A DNA stretch of 64,000 nt, from assembly GCA_049841135.1 (NCBI GenBank), contig JASGHK010000005.1:3224001-3288000 (forward strand), given 5' to 3'. Positions 8,411 to 26,267 of the stretch are shown one piece after another. How positions within the stretch are numbered: position 1 is the first letter of the stretch; the number at the start of each line of letters is the position of its first letter. This DNA comes from JACRCT01 sp049841135 (lineage in GTDB: Bacteria; Myxococcota; Myxococcia; Myxococcales; UBA5297). The translations under genes were made by a program, and so were the position numbers. The notes beneath the pieces are model-generated. The model was not told the origin of the DNA. It saw only the letters and a program-made list of their open reading frames with translations, and did no database searches.

Positions 8411-8444
8411 TTGAAATCTGGGTTCGATTCCCGGCGCCTCCACT
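8411..8444 (+). other. 3' fragment of a tRNA or tmRNA gene, probable attachment-site scar
   Basis: A T-arm is clear: stem CTGGG (8418-8422), loop TTCGATT, stem CCCGG (8430-8434). It is followed by a 3' acceptor strand CGCCTCC and A at 8442. No matching 5' acceptor GGAGGCG occurs in the preceding 100 bases, so only the 3' end is here. Integrative elements often insert in this part of tRNA or ssrA genes and leave such a copy at one end. The complete gene should lie beyond the left edge. Confidence 0.7.
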
Positions 8445-8446
8445 TG

Positions 8447-8480
8447 AAAAGCCGCCCGAGTCTTGGGCGGCTTTTCTTTT
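8447..8480 (+). terminator. Rho-independent terminator
   Basis: A perfect 11-bp stem AAAAGCCGCCC / GGGCGGCTTTT with a 7-base loop is followed by CTTTT. It directly follows the tRNA/tmRNA 3' end and was probably its native terminator. Confidence 0.9.
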
Positions 8481-8553
8481 GGGTCTGTCGAAGGTCCCCG
8501 GCTGCCAATACCCCAGTGGTTCCGCGCCCTCACGAATTCTTCCGTGAGGAGTC

Positions 8554-8700
8554 GTGTGGGCGGTGGACCGAGTCTCGAAGATCGCGCCGGCGCTCCTTCA
8601 GGTCGTGCTCAACAGCCGTGACCTGGACTCTGACGTCGACCGCATCTGGCTGCAGCGAGAATGCGAGGAGCGGGGCGGAGTGTGTCGTTGGCTGCCGTGA
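8554..8700 (+). CDS. Possible small protein, 48 residues
   Basis: GTG at 8554 follows GAGGAG. The frame encodes MWAVDRVSKIAPALLQVV and onward to a TGA, with mostly G/C third positions and an unbiased, protein-like composition. No family is recognised. It is just outside the island scar. It may equally be a chance frame or the remnant of a larger gene. Confidence 0.25.
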   Translation: MWAVDRVSKIAPALLQVVLNSRDLDSDVDRIWLQRECEERGGVCRWLP

Positions 8701-8751
8701 TCCTCCGCCAGGACTACTGCGACAGATCGATGTTGCGGGCCCTTGAAGCGT

Positions 8752-8797
8752 CCCCAGGAAAATCAAGCTGTTACGGTATCGCACCCCAGGAAAATCA
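8752..8797. repeat. Two direct copies of CCCCAGGAAAATCA, 32 bp apart
   Basis: The 14-mer is at 8752-8765 and 8784-8797. Closely spaced multiple end-repeats of this kind are typical of IS21-type element ends, so this may be the remnant of a deleted insertion sequence. No transposase remains nearby. Confidence 0.5.
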
Positions 8798-8826
8798 GGC
8801 GGTTGGCTGCTGCCTCTTCGGACGGC

Positions 8827-10581
8827 CTATAGCTCCAGGTTGTCCCACCGGTACTTCTCGGCCTCGAAGGCGTCGTCGGCCAGCGCCTTGAGCAGCGCAT
8901 CGGCGTTGTAGTCGAGCGCCTCCAGGTTCTCGGCGATCCGGCGGCGGACCTGGTTGCTGAGCGCCTTGGCGATCTCGATCTGCCGGGCGGCACGCTCCGC
9001 GCCGTGGTCGGTGATGGCGGTGTGCACCCGCGCGGTCACGCAGGAAAGCGCGTACAGGTCGATGAGCACGTTGGCCAGCCGCGTCGTCGCGAACTGCTGG
9101 CCGATGATCTTCTTGCCGTAGCGGCGCAAGGTGCGTTCGGCGGCCAGCGCCAGCTCGCGGGTGCCGTCCTCGATGGTCGTGGCCTGGTCGGCGAGCGCCG
9201 GGTGCAGCTTCTGGAACTTGCCCTTGCTGCGTTGCACGTTCGCCGTCAGCCGCGCCCGCCGCAACGCATAGTCCGAGAAGACGCCGAAGCCCTTGATGGG
9301 GTCGTTGAAGATGCCCTTGAGGCTGCCAGCCAGCTCCTTGAGCTCGCTGGTCACGCTGTTCATGCCCGTCAGCGCGATGAACAGCCGCAGGATGTCGTTG
9401 GTGCCTTCGAAGATGCGGTTGATGCGCGCGTCGCGCAGGACCCGCTCGTACTTGAACTCGCGCATGAAGCCGTTGCCGCCGGCGATCTGCAGGGCCTCGT
9501 CCACCGTGCGCCACAGGGCCTCGCTGGCCAGCACCTTGGAGATGGCCGCCTCGACCGCGTACTCCTCGTAGCCGGCGTCGATGGTGCCCGAGACCATGTT
9601 CACCACCGACTCGGCGGTGTAGCAGTCCACGACCATCTGGCCGACCTTGCCCTTGATGAGCGCGAACTCGCTGATGGGCCGGCCGAACTGCACGCGCTCC
9701 TTGGCCTGCTTGGTCGACAGCGCGATGAGGGCCTTCATGGCGCCGACTGCTCCGCCCCCCAGGCCGGTGCGGCCCGAGTTGAGGATCTTCATCGCGATCT
9801 TGAAGCCCTTGCCCACCTCGCCCAGGACGTTGGCGTCGGGCACCTTCACGCCGTCGAAGCTGACGGTGGTCGTGTTGCTGGCGCGGATGCCCATCTTGTC
9901 TTCGTGCGGGCCGCTGCTCACTCCCGGCATGTCACGGGTGACGATGAACGCCGTCATCTGCCCCTTGCCGCCGCTGGCGTGGTCGGTGCGGGCGATGACC
10001 GTGAAGAAGTCGGCGATGCCGCCGTTGGTGATCCACAGCTTCTCGCCATTGAGCACCCAGTGGTCGCCCTCCTTCACCGCCGTGGTCTTGATGGAGGCAG
10101 CGTCGGAGCCGGAGCCCGGCTCGGTGAGACAGAACGCGGCGATCATCTCGCCGGTGGCGAGCCGGGGCATGTAGCGCGCCTTCTGCTCGTTGGTGCCGAA
10201 GAGCAGCAGGCCGCGCATGCCGATGGAGCTGTGGGCACCGAGAGTGACGGCAACCGAGGCGTCGTACTTGGCGATCTCCTGCAGGGTCCGCGAGTAGGCG
10301 GTGGCGCCGAGCGCGGTGCCGCCGTGCTCCTCGGGGATGATGAGCCCGAACAGCCCCAGCGCCTTGAGCTCGTCGATGAAGGCCGGAGGGATCTCCGCGC
10401 GCACGTCCCACTCGCGGAAGTCCCTCTCGTGCGGCTTGAACAGCGCGTTCACCGACTCGACGATCTGGTGGAGCGTCTCCTGCTCGCCCTTCGACATCTT
10501 CGGGTAGGGCAGGAGGATGTCCTCCTCGATCTCGCCCATACAGAGCGACTGGACGTAGCTCGCCGTCTTCTTGTCGATCAT
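8827..10581 (-). CDS. Acyl-CoA dehydrogenase, long-chain (VLCAD/ACAD9-like) type
   Basis: 584 residues, longer than the usual 380-400 because of a C-terminal extension of about 170 residues, as in the VLCAD/ACAD9 class. FAD/substrate motifs are present: LTEPGSGSDAAS near 155, WITNGG near 185, and the catalytic-base motif RIFEGTNDILR near residue 390. It oxidises acyl-CoA to trans-2-enoyl-CoA in cytosolic beta-oxidation, passing electrons to ETF. ATG 10581 is used; a GTG one codon upstream is equally possible. It stands alone on the minus strand next to the repeat pair at 8752-8797, with no other fatty-acid gene in the window. Confidence 0.95.
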   Translation of the reverse strand: MIDKKTASYVQSLCMGEIEEDILLPYPKMSKGEQETLHQIVESVNALFKPHERDFREWDVRAEIPPAFIDELKALGLFGLIIPEEHGGTALGATAYSRTLQEIAKYDASVAVTLGAHSSIGMRGLLLFGTNEQKARYMPRLATGEMIAAFCLTEPGSGSDAASIKTTAVKEGDHWVLNGEKLWITNGGIADFFTVIARTDHASGGKGQMTAFIVTRDMPGVSSGPHEDKMGIRASNTTTVSFDGVKVPDANVLGEVGKGFKIAMKILNSGRTGLGGGAVGAMKALIALSTKQAKERVQFGRPISEFALIKGKVGQMVVDCYTAESVVNMVSGTIDAGYEEYAVEAAISKVLASEALWRTVDEALQIAGGNGFMREFKYERVLRDARINRIFEGTNDILRLFIALTGMNSVTSELKELAGSLKGIFNDPIKGFGVFSDYALRRARLTANVQRSKGKFQKLHPALADQATTIEDGTRELALAAERTLRRYGKKIIGQQFATTRLANVLIDLYALSCVTARVHTAITDHGAERAARQIEIAKALSNQVRRRIAENLEALDYNADALLKALADDAFEAEKYRWDNLEL

Positions 10582-10742
10582 CACGGGCCCCCAATGCGGT
10601 GAAGCGTGAAGGAGACGATAGTCAGCACCCCTGAAATGGAACGCGCTGCGTCATGCGGCGCATCCCCCCGATTGAGGGGGAGGCCAGGGTGGCCAGAAAC
10701 TCGAATCGGGATGGGTTGCTTGCAGCGGTGCCCTGTCTCTCG

Positions 10743-10774
10743 CCAAGGTCGCCAAGGGACCAAGGTCGCCAAGG
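10743..10774. repeat. Tandem pair of CCAAGGTCGCCAAGG
   Basis: Two 15-base copies at 10743-10757 and 10760-10774 lie in the 300-bp gap between the acyl-CoA dehydrogenase start and the hybrid kinase stop. No gene is seen in the gap. Function unknown. Confidence 0.5.
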
Positions 10775-10880
10775 ACTGCTTGGGACCGCGCCACTTCGAC
10801 ACCGCGGCTCCCGGCTGGCCCCAGCGAGCTCGTGCATCCGAGGGTGGTCAACTCAGGGAAGCCCGAAGCCGAAAGCCCGT

Positions 10881-12858
10881 TCAGGCCTTGCTTGCCAAGG
10901 TCTTGGCCAGGAGCGCGAGGAGGTCTTCCTGGTTCCAGGGCTTGGTCACGGAGGCCGCGAAGAGGTTCTCCGCCAGCGCGTCCTGGACCTCGTGGCAGTC
11001 GAAGTTGGCGGTGACGAGGATGGCGGGCGCGGTCAGCTTGCGCTTGCGCATCTCCCGGACAAGCTCGACGCCGGTGCCTCCCGGCATGCGGAAGTCGGTG
11101 AGGACGGCGTCGATCTTGCGCATGGCCAGGATGTTGAGCGCGTCGCTGGCGGTGATGGCGGAGGTGGCCTCGTAGCCGCTGCGCTTGAGCAGCCGCACCA
11201 GCGCCTTGAGCAGCGACTGGTCGTCTTCCACCACCAGGATGGAGCTGGCCTCGTCGCTGGGCGCCTGGACCGCCAGGGGCAGCTTCACGGTGAACTTGGA
11301 ACCGGTGCCGCTCGCGGTGCGCCCGTCGTAGGTCAGCTCGCCGCGGTGCCTGCGGACGATCTCCCGGCTGACCGCCAGGCCCAGCCCCAGCCCCTCGGTC
11401 CGCGTGGTGAAGAAGGGCTCGAAGAGGCGGGCGGCGACCGTGTCGGGGAGACCGGGCCCGTCGTCCTCGACCTCGACCACGGCCCACTCGCGCTCCGAGC
11501 GCCAGCGCAGGACGACGTGGCCCTTCTCGGGCGCGGCCTCGGCGGCGTTGAGCAGCACGTTGAGGAACACCTGCACCATGGCCTCGGGCTCGAGGTCGAC
11601 CGTGGCTCTCCGGGCCGGGCTCGGCCTTCAGCTCCAGCCGGTGCTTGTACTTGCCGAAGACCAGGGCCTCGCAGCGCTTGAGCAGCGGGGTGAGGCTCAT
11701 CTCGCCGCGCTTGCCGCCGTCCTTCTTGCCCAGGCTCTTGATGTCCGTGGCCAGGCCGGCGATGCGCGCGACGCCCTCGAGCGACTCGCCCAGGACCTCG
11801 ACCAGCTCGGCCCGGTCGTCGTCGCCGGGGCTGCCCTTCTTGAGGGTGCTCTGGGCGAACTCGAGGTTGGAGCGCAGGAACGCGCACGGGTTCGACAAGT
11901 CGTGTCCCAGGCTCGCGGCCAGCTGGCCGAGCAGGGACAGGCGCTGCCGGCGCTCCCAGCCCGGGTCGGCGAGCACGGGGCTCACCAGCAAGGCGACCAG
12001 CTCCGCCGCGCTGGAGACGAACGCGAGCCGCTCGGGCCCGAGGCCGTCGGGCCGAGTCGAGCCGAGCAGGAGCACCCCGGCGACCTGTCCCTGGCGGATG
12101 ACCGGGGCGAGCAAGGCGCAGCCCAGGCCGGGCGCCTGCGGGACTCCCTGGAACTGGGGGTAGCGGTCGGGAGCGCCCGCGAGCCAGAGGGGACGACGCT
12201 GCTCGACGACCCAGGCACAGGCTGCGCGGCAGGCAGGGTCGGTGTCGACGGCCGTCTGAGGGCGGCCCACGGATGCCGCGATGGCGAAGCCCGCCTCCGG
12301 GCCCGGCCGGAGGTAGGCCCCGAAGTCGGCGCCGGTCGCGGCCAGCAGCTGCGCGAGCATGCGCCGCAGCGATTCGGAGGGGGCGAGGGAGCGAGCAGCG
12401 ACGGCGCGGATGGCGTGGAGCGCCCCCAGCTCGTCGGTGCCGCCCGTGCGCGGTGCCCCGGCGCGGCGGTGGAGCCCGAAGGCGACCGCGTGAGCCAGCT
12501 CGGAAGGGTCGACCGGTCGCGCCACCACCACGGCGCCCGCGGCGCGCAGCGCGGCAGGGATCGGCTCGACCTCCGCGGCGACGAGGACGACCACGGGTGG
12601 GCTCGCCGCCGAGCGGGCCCAGCCCACGAGGCTCGCGCCGTCGCGGCCGAAGTCGGCCACCACCACGTCGGGAGCCTGCGCCTCGAGCTGGGCGAGGACC
12701 TCGCCGTCGCCTCCGACCCGCGCGGTCTCGGAGCCCAGCTCGCGCAACGCCTTCTCACAACGCTCGGTCTCGGCGGCGTCGCGGTCGACGATCAGGGCCT
12801 TCATGGGATGCGGCTGGCTCACGGTGGGCCCGGGAGAGGTGTCCTCGTCGAGACGCAT
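10881..12858 (-). CDS. Hybrid histidine kinase: REC-like, GAF, kinase core, C-terminal REC (frameshifted)
   Basis: The corrected product is about 658 residues. The N-terminal 120 residues are a degenerate receiver (ALIVDRDAAETERC; the expected acceptor region reads VVVADFGRDG). A GAF-like domain follows (about 150-290). The kinase core has the H-box SLGHDLSNPCAFLRSN, then after the frameshift the N-box NVLLNAAEA and GPGLPDT and GLGLGLAV of the ATPase, and a second receiver with VLTDFRMPG. One extra base near 11606-11610 breaks the frame between GPE and ATVDL; skipping it restores a continuous protein. ATG 12858 has AAGGAAGG 5 bases upstream. It lies 21 bp after the PilZ gene on the same strand, so they form an operon. 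Confidence 0.85.
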
Positions 12859-12879
12859 GGCGCCTTCCTTCAAGGCTGG

Positions 12880-13794
12880 CTACTCACACCAGAACAGCGG
12901 GTCGCGCTGGGCGGTGAACTCGCGGATGGCCCGCCGGTGCTCGTCGCTCATCTCCACGAACTCGACGCCCAGGCCGGGGAACACGTCGGGGCTCGCCTCG
13001 TTGAACTCGCGGCTCCAGCGAACCACTCCCCGCGCGGTGATCGACGCGCCGGTGGGGAGCGAGAAGAGCAGGTCGACGTGCGAGCCGGCCGGCAGCGCAC
13101 AGCAGGTGGCCACGAAGATGCCGCCGTCCGAGAGGTCCGACGAGAAGCCCTGGTAGAAGTTCGAGTCCGAGCACAGGTCCACGTGGGTCTCCAGCGCCGT
13201 GCGGTGGTGCTGTCGGCGCTCGGCACCCTGCAGGGCGGCAGGCTGGCTCTTCTCCGGGGACGGGAGTGCCGGCTGCTCGGGCTGGGCCTGCCGCCGGGCG
13301 CGCTCCTGCTCCGCCCGCTCCTGCTCGAGGCGGCGGGCGTCCTCCGCGCGGGTCGCCAGGACGCCCCGCTCGCGCTCCAGGTCGCGGTCGATCCCGACGA
13401 GCGTCTGCTCGGCGGTGGCGAGCAGGGCTTCACGCTGGTCCGCCCGGCGCTTCTCCGTCTCCAGCGCGAGGCGGCGCGCCTCGACGGCGGCGGCGCGCGC
13501 GGCGAGGGCGCGCTCGGTCTCGCGAGTGGGGACGGCGTCGGCCGGGTTGCTGACCAGGCCTTCCAGGCGCGCGGTCGAGAGGCCGTTGGCCCCCTGGCGC
13601 GACAAGGTCGACATCTGCACCCGCCGGTCCTCGATCGTGCGTTGAGCCAGCTCTTCGCGCCGCCCCAGCTCCGCGAGGTGCCCGGCCAGCTGGGCCTCCT
13701 GCAGCTCGAGCCGTGACTCCTCATTCAAGAGAGCGGCGGCGTCCTTGCGCTCGCTGTTGTCGGGGCGGGAAGTGGCGAGCTTGAGGGCAAACAT
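12880..13794 (-). CDS. Coiled-coil protein with C-terminal PilZ domain
   Basis: 304 residues, starting at the ATG preceded by CGGAGGA. Residues 15-190 are charged heptad-rich sequence rich in Glu, Arg, Ala and Leu, predicted as long coiled coil. The C-terminal 110 residues are PilZ: RRQHHRTALE gives the RxxxR cyclic-di-GMP binding element and SDLSDGGIF the (D/N)xSxxG element, both intact. It should bind c-di-GMP and transmit the signal through the coiled coil. It is the first gene of an operon with the downstream hybrid kinase. A diguanylate cyclase occurs at 57829-58995. Confidence 0.85.
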   Translation of the reverse strand: MFALKLATSRPDNSERKDAAALLNEESRLELQEAQLAGHLAELGRREELAQRTIEDRRVQMSTLSRQGANGLSTARLEGLVSNPADAVPTRETERALAARAAAVEARRLALETEKRRADQREALLATAEQTLVGIDRDLERERGVLATRAEDARRLEQERAEQERARRQAQPEQPALPSPEKSQPAALQGAERRQHHRTALETHVDLCSDSNFYQGFSSDLSDGGIFVATCCALPAGSHVDLLFSLPTGASITARGVVRWSREFNEASPDVFPGLGVEFVEMSDEHRRAIREFTAQRDPLFWCE

Positions 13795-14108
13795 TCGTTC
13801 CTCCGAGTCAGCGGACCCGAAGTGCCCGTGCACGCGGCGCGCCACGAGCCCGCCACAGCGAGAGCCCGCGCCGCGAGGGAGGGCCCTGCTGACCTCTGGA
13901 GCGGGGCCACCCCAGCCTTCGATGCCCTCGTGCGGGAGATGCCGCCAAGGCGCGAGAACCGATGGAGCGGACTCTGAATCGAAGGGTCCAAGGTCGCGGA
14001 CTCGCAGGGGTTGCAGGGCCCCGGGCCGGGGTCGCATCGCTCCGCTGGTCAGCGGAGCACCAGGCTCTTCGGCCACATCTCGGGAGCGATAAGGGCCCGT
14101 CAGAGGTC

Positions 14109-14124
14109 CGGCACCGGCTTTGCT
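14109..14124 (+). promoter_or_regulatory. Sigma-54-type promoter for the response regulator
   Basis: CGGCACCGGCTTTGCT matches the -24/-12 consensus (GG and GC dinucleotides in correct spacing). The predicted start would be near 14135, 30 bases before the ATG at 14165. The rest of the 370-bp gap 13795-14164 shows no gene. Confidence 0.6.
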
Positions 14125-14164
14125 CTTCGGATCGCGCAACCGAAGCACGAACACAGGAGCCGCC

Positions 14165-14698
14165 ATGAAAGCCCACACCCTGCTGGTCATCGACGACGAC
14201 GAGAGCATCCGCAAGGCGCTCAACCGCACGCTCCGGGCCGAGGGCTACGTCATCCACTTGGCCAGCAGCGGGGCCGAGGGGCTCGAGAAGCTCAAGACCA
14301 TCGCCTTCGACTGCGTCATCTCCGACCACCTGATGCCCGTCATGACCGGGCTCGAGGTCCTCAAGCTGGTTCGCGACCGGCGCCCCGACGTCGGCCGCAT
14401 CATGCTGACCGGCCACGCGGACGTGCAGGTGGCTCTCCAGTCGATCAATGAAGGAGAGATCCACCGCTTCCTCACCAAGCCGTGGGACGACACCGAGCTC
14501 AAGGTCACCCTCTACTCGGTGCTCGGCGAGGTGGAGCTCGGGCGCCGCAACCGGACCCTCTTGGCCATCGCCCGCCGCCAGGCCGACTTCATCCGCCTGC
14601 TCCGCCGCGATCACCCCGAGATCTTCGAAGAGCTGTCCGAGGCCGACCGCGCCGTGGCCCAGGCTGGCGACGAGCTGCTGGCCGCCGACGAACACTGA
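14165..14698 (+). CDS. Response regulator with N-terminal receiver and short C-terminal helix
   Basis: 177 residues. The receiver occupies 5-125: acidic pocket VIDDDES, acceptor Asp in VISDHLMP, Thr in MLTGHAD and Lys in FLTKPWDD, all intact. The C-terminal 50 residues are helical without a known output domain. It resembles the RpfG-like/CheY-like 'LLVIDDDESIRKAL' receivers and is a close paralogue of the protein at 30453-30851. ATG 14165 follows ACAGGAG. It probably acts by protein-protein contact downstream of one of the many kinases. Confidence 0.9.
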   Translation: MKAHTLLVIDDDESIRKALNRTLRAEGYVIHLASSGAEGLEKLKTIAFDCVISDHLMPVMTGLEVLKLVRDRRPDVGRIMLTGHADVQVALQSINEGEIHRFLTKPWDDTELKVTLYSVLGEVELGRRNRTLLAIARRQADFIRLLRRDHPEIFEELSEADRAVAQAGDELLAADEH

Positions 14699-14714
14699 TT
14701 TGGGGGGCCAAACG

Positions 14715-14757
14715 CCTGGGGCCTGTTGGCCCCATCGTGGGGTGAAACGGCCCCAGG
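14715..14757 (+). terminator. Nested inverted repeats after the response regulator
   Basis: CCTGGGGCC (14715-14723) pairs with GGCCCCAGG (14749-14757), and GGGGCC/GGCCCC (14718-14733) forms an alternative short hairpin. There is no clear T-run, so termination is only likely. Confidence 0.4.
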
Positions 14758-14857
14758 TTGAGGTGCTCGGAGAGCAGCCGAGCGTAATAATTACGGGCGG
14801 TTACGTGGGCGGTAGGGTGGCGGCGGGGGTGGCCCGGGTCATGCTAGACCTGGGGCC

Positions 14858-17952
<3,095 letters not shown>

Positions 17953-18018
17953 AGTGGCGGGCGGGAAGGCGAGGCGGGAAGGCTCGCGGGGGAGGGCGGC
18001 CTCGAGAAGGGAACGCCG

Positions 18019-24648
<6,630 letters not shown>

Positions 24649-25038
24649 GCGCGATCGAGTGGTTCTGAGCCGTGGCGGTGGTCCGCGCGCGGCTGGCTTC
24701 TATGGAAGGAAGTGATGCAGAGACGGGATGCTCGGGTGGCACGGCGCTCTGCAGTCGGTGAAGTACACACCTGCCGCGTGGCGCACGCCCTGTCCTTGAT
24801 CGACGTCGAGAAGCTCGGGCTCGGCCGCGCGAAGGCCTGCTCGAAGGCTTCGGCTCGGCAGCGAAGCGTCCAATCATGCCGTGCCTGCGCCCGTGCCCAC
24901 GCGCACCTGGGTGTCTTTCAAGGTCAACGACGTCTCGCTGGCAGACGTCGTCGGTCAGCTCGAGGTTGGCGTCGACTCTCGAATTCCGCACCAGCTTGAA
25001 TGCGACCGGGGATAGGTGAGGGTCTTTCCAGAGGCGTC

Positions 25039-25153
25039 CCTGTAATGCGACCGATACGTTACGTTGGTCGGCGTAATGTAACCCAAAGGGCGCTTAATAA
25101 TGCTGCGTATCGGTCGCATTACAGGCCGTAATGAAACCTTCAGGCAGCATTAT
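25039..25153. repeat. Interlocking perfect inverted repeats in an 890-bp gene-free gap
   Basis: A 20-bp arm CCTGTAATGCGACCGATACG at 25039-25058 is repeated perfectly inverted at 25106-25125, with a 47-base loop. A second pair, ATAATGCTGC (25097-25106) and GCAGCATTAT (25144-25153), overlaps it, so alternative foldings compete. GTAATG recurs at 25042, 25073 and 25129. The remainder of 24649-25539 has no supported gene. It looks like the end of a mobile element or a protein-binding complex site. Confidence 0.7.
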
Positions 25154-25539
25154 CGAGACCCCCCTTTGAAGACCCCAAGCCTCTGCCTCGCTGTGCCGCC
25201 TGAGCTTTCCGGTGCCGAGGGTGGAGGCGAGGCATTTCTTCGAGACCCGGGTCGCGGAGATGCCAGAGGACTGCATGCGCCCTTCCGTCGTGACGCAGGA
25301 CCAGCGCCACGATCCTCAGGCGACAGCCCGACGGCACCTGGATCGAAGTCGCGGGTCTCTCCCAATGCACGGCCCCGATCGCAGGCAGGCCGGGCGCGGC
25401 AGGACGCGGCTGGATTTCCCGCGCCTTGAGCACTGTCCCTCATAGAAGCCAGCCCAGGTGGCGCGTCGCCCGCAGCCCGCGACGAGCGATGCGCGTAAAG
25501 TCGCTGGTTCTTGAGCCGATGGAGAGTGCTTGGGACCGA

Positions 25540-26181
25540 CTACCTCTTGCGCGGTTCAGCCGGGACGGCGGTCGCTTCGGGGTAGCGCTCGGCCATGCAC
25601 TTGTCGCAGATGCCGTGAGAGAAGCGGGCCGCGGAGTTCTTCTCGATGTAGCGCTCCACCTGAAGCCAGAGCTGGTTGGTGTCGCGGACCCGCTTGCAGT
25701 GCATGCAGATGGGGATCATCCCTTCGAGCTCGTCGACCTGGTTGAGCGCGTCCTGGAGCGCCTTGACCTTCTGCGCCAGCCCGGTCTGCAGGTCGACGAT
25801 TCGTCGTCCCGTCCGCAGGCGGCAGCGCAGCTCGTTCTCGTCGAAGGGCTTGCTGATGAAGTCGTCCGCGCCCGCCTCGAGCCCCACCACCGTGGCGCTG
25901 GGGTCGGTGCGGGCCGTCAAGAGGATGAGGTAGACGTAGTCCGACAGGTGGCGCCGCGCGGTGCGGCAGACGTCGGGGCCGTCGAGCCCGGGCATCTCCC
26001 AGTCGAGGATGGCCAGCCTCGGGCCGCCGGCCTGACGCAGCACGTCCACCGCGTCCAGGCCGTCATGGACCACGGTCGCCTGGAAGCCCCACTGGCTCAC
26101 CAACGTCTCCAGGAGCATCGCGGTCGCCTTGCCGTCCTCCGCGATGAGCACCTTCGGGGCTGCCGTCTTGTCGGGCTCCAT
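25540..26181 (-). CDS. Response regulator with conserved cysteine C-terminal motif
   Basis: 213 residues. The receiver (8-125) has the acceptor Asp in AILDWEMPG and Lys in FISKPFDE. A coiled linker (about 130-155) precedes a 45-residue tail, IPICMHCKRVRD then SHGICDKC, with two CxxC pairs. This tail is recurrent at the end of receiver and PAS proteins in proteobacteria and may bind metal; its function is not known to me. It lies 86 bp downstream of the hybrid kinase on the same strand and is a likely partner. Confidence 0.88.
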   Translation of the reverse strand: MEPDKTAAPKVLIAEDGKATAMLLETLVSQWGFQATVVHDGLDAVDVLRQAGGPRLAILDWEMPGLDGPDVCRTARRHLSDYVYLILLTARTDPSATVVGLEAGADDFISKPFDENELRCRLRTGRRIVDLQTGLAQKVKALQDALNQVDELEGMIPICMHCKRVRDTNQLWLQVERYIEKNSAARFSHGICDKCMAERYPEATAVPAEPRKR

Positions 26182-26267
26182 GAGTCACCGATCCTGCGAG
26201 GGGCTCCTGCAAAGGTCGAGCGGTTCGGTCCGCTCGGGCCGGGGCCGGAGGCCAGCGGCGCGCGAGG

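Noticed and set aside
8340..8444. A complete tRNA gene
   Set aside because: The T-arm and 3' acceptor are present but no matching 5' acceptor, D-arm or anticodon arm can be found upstream.
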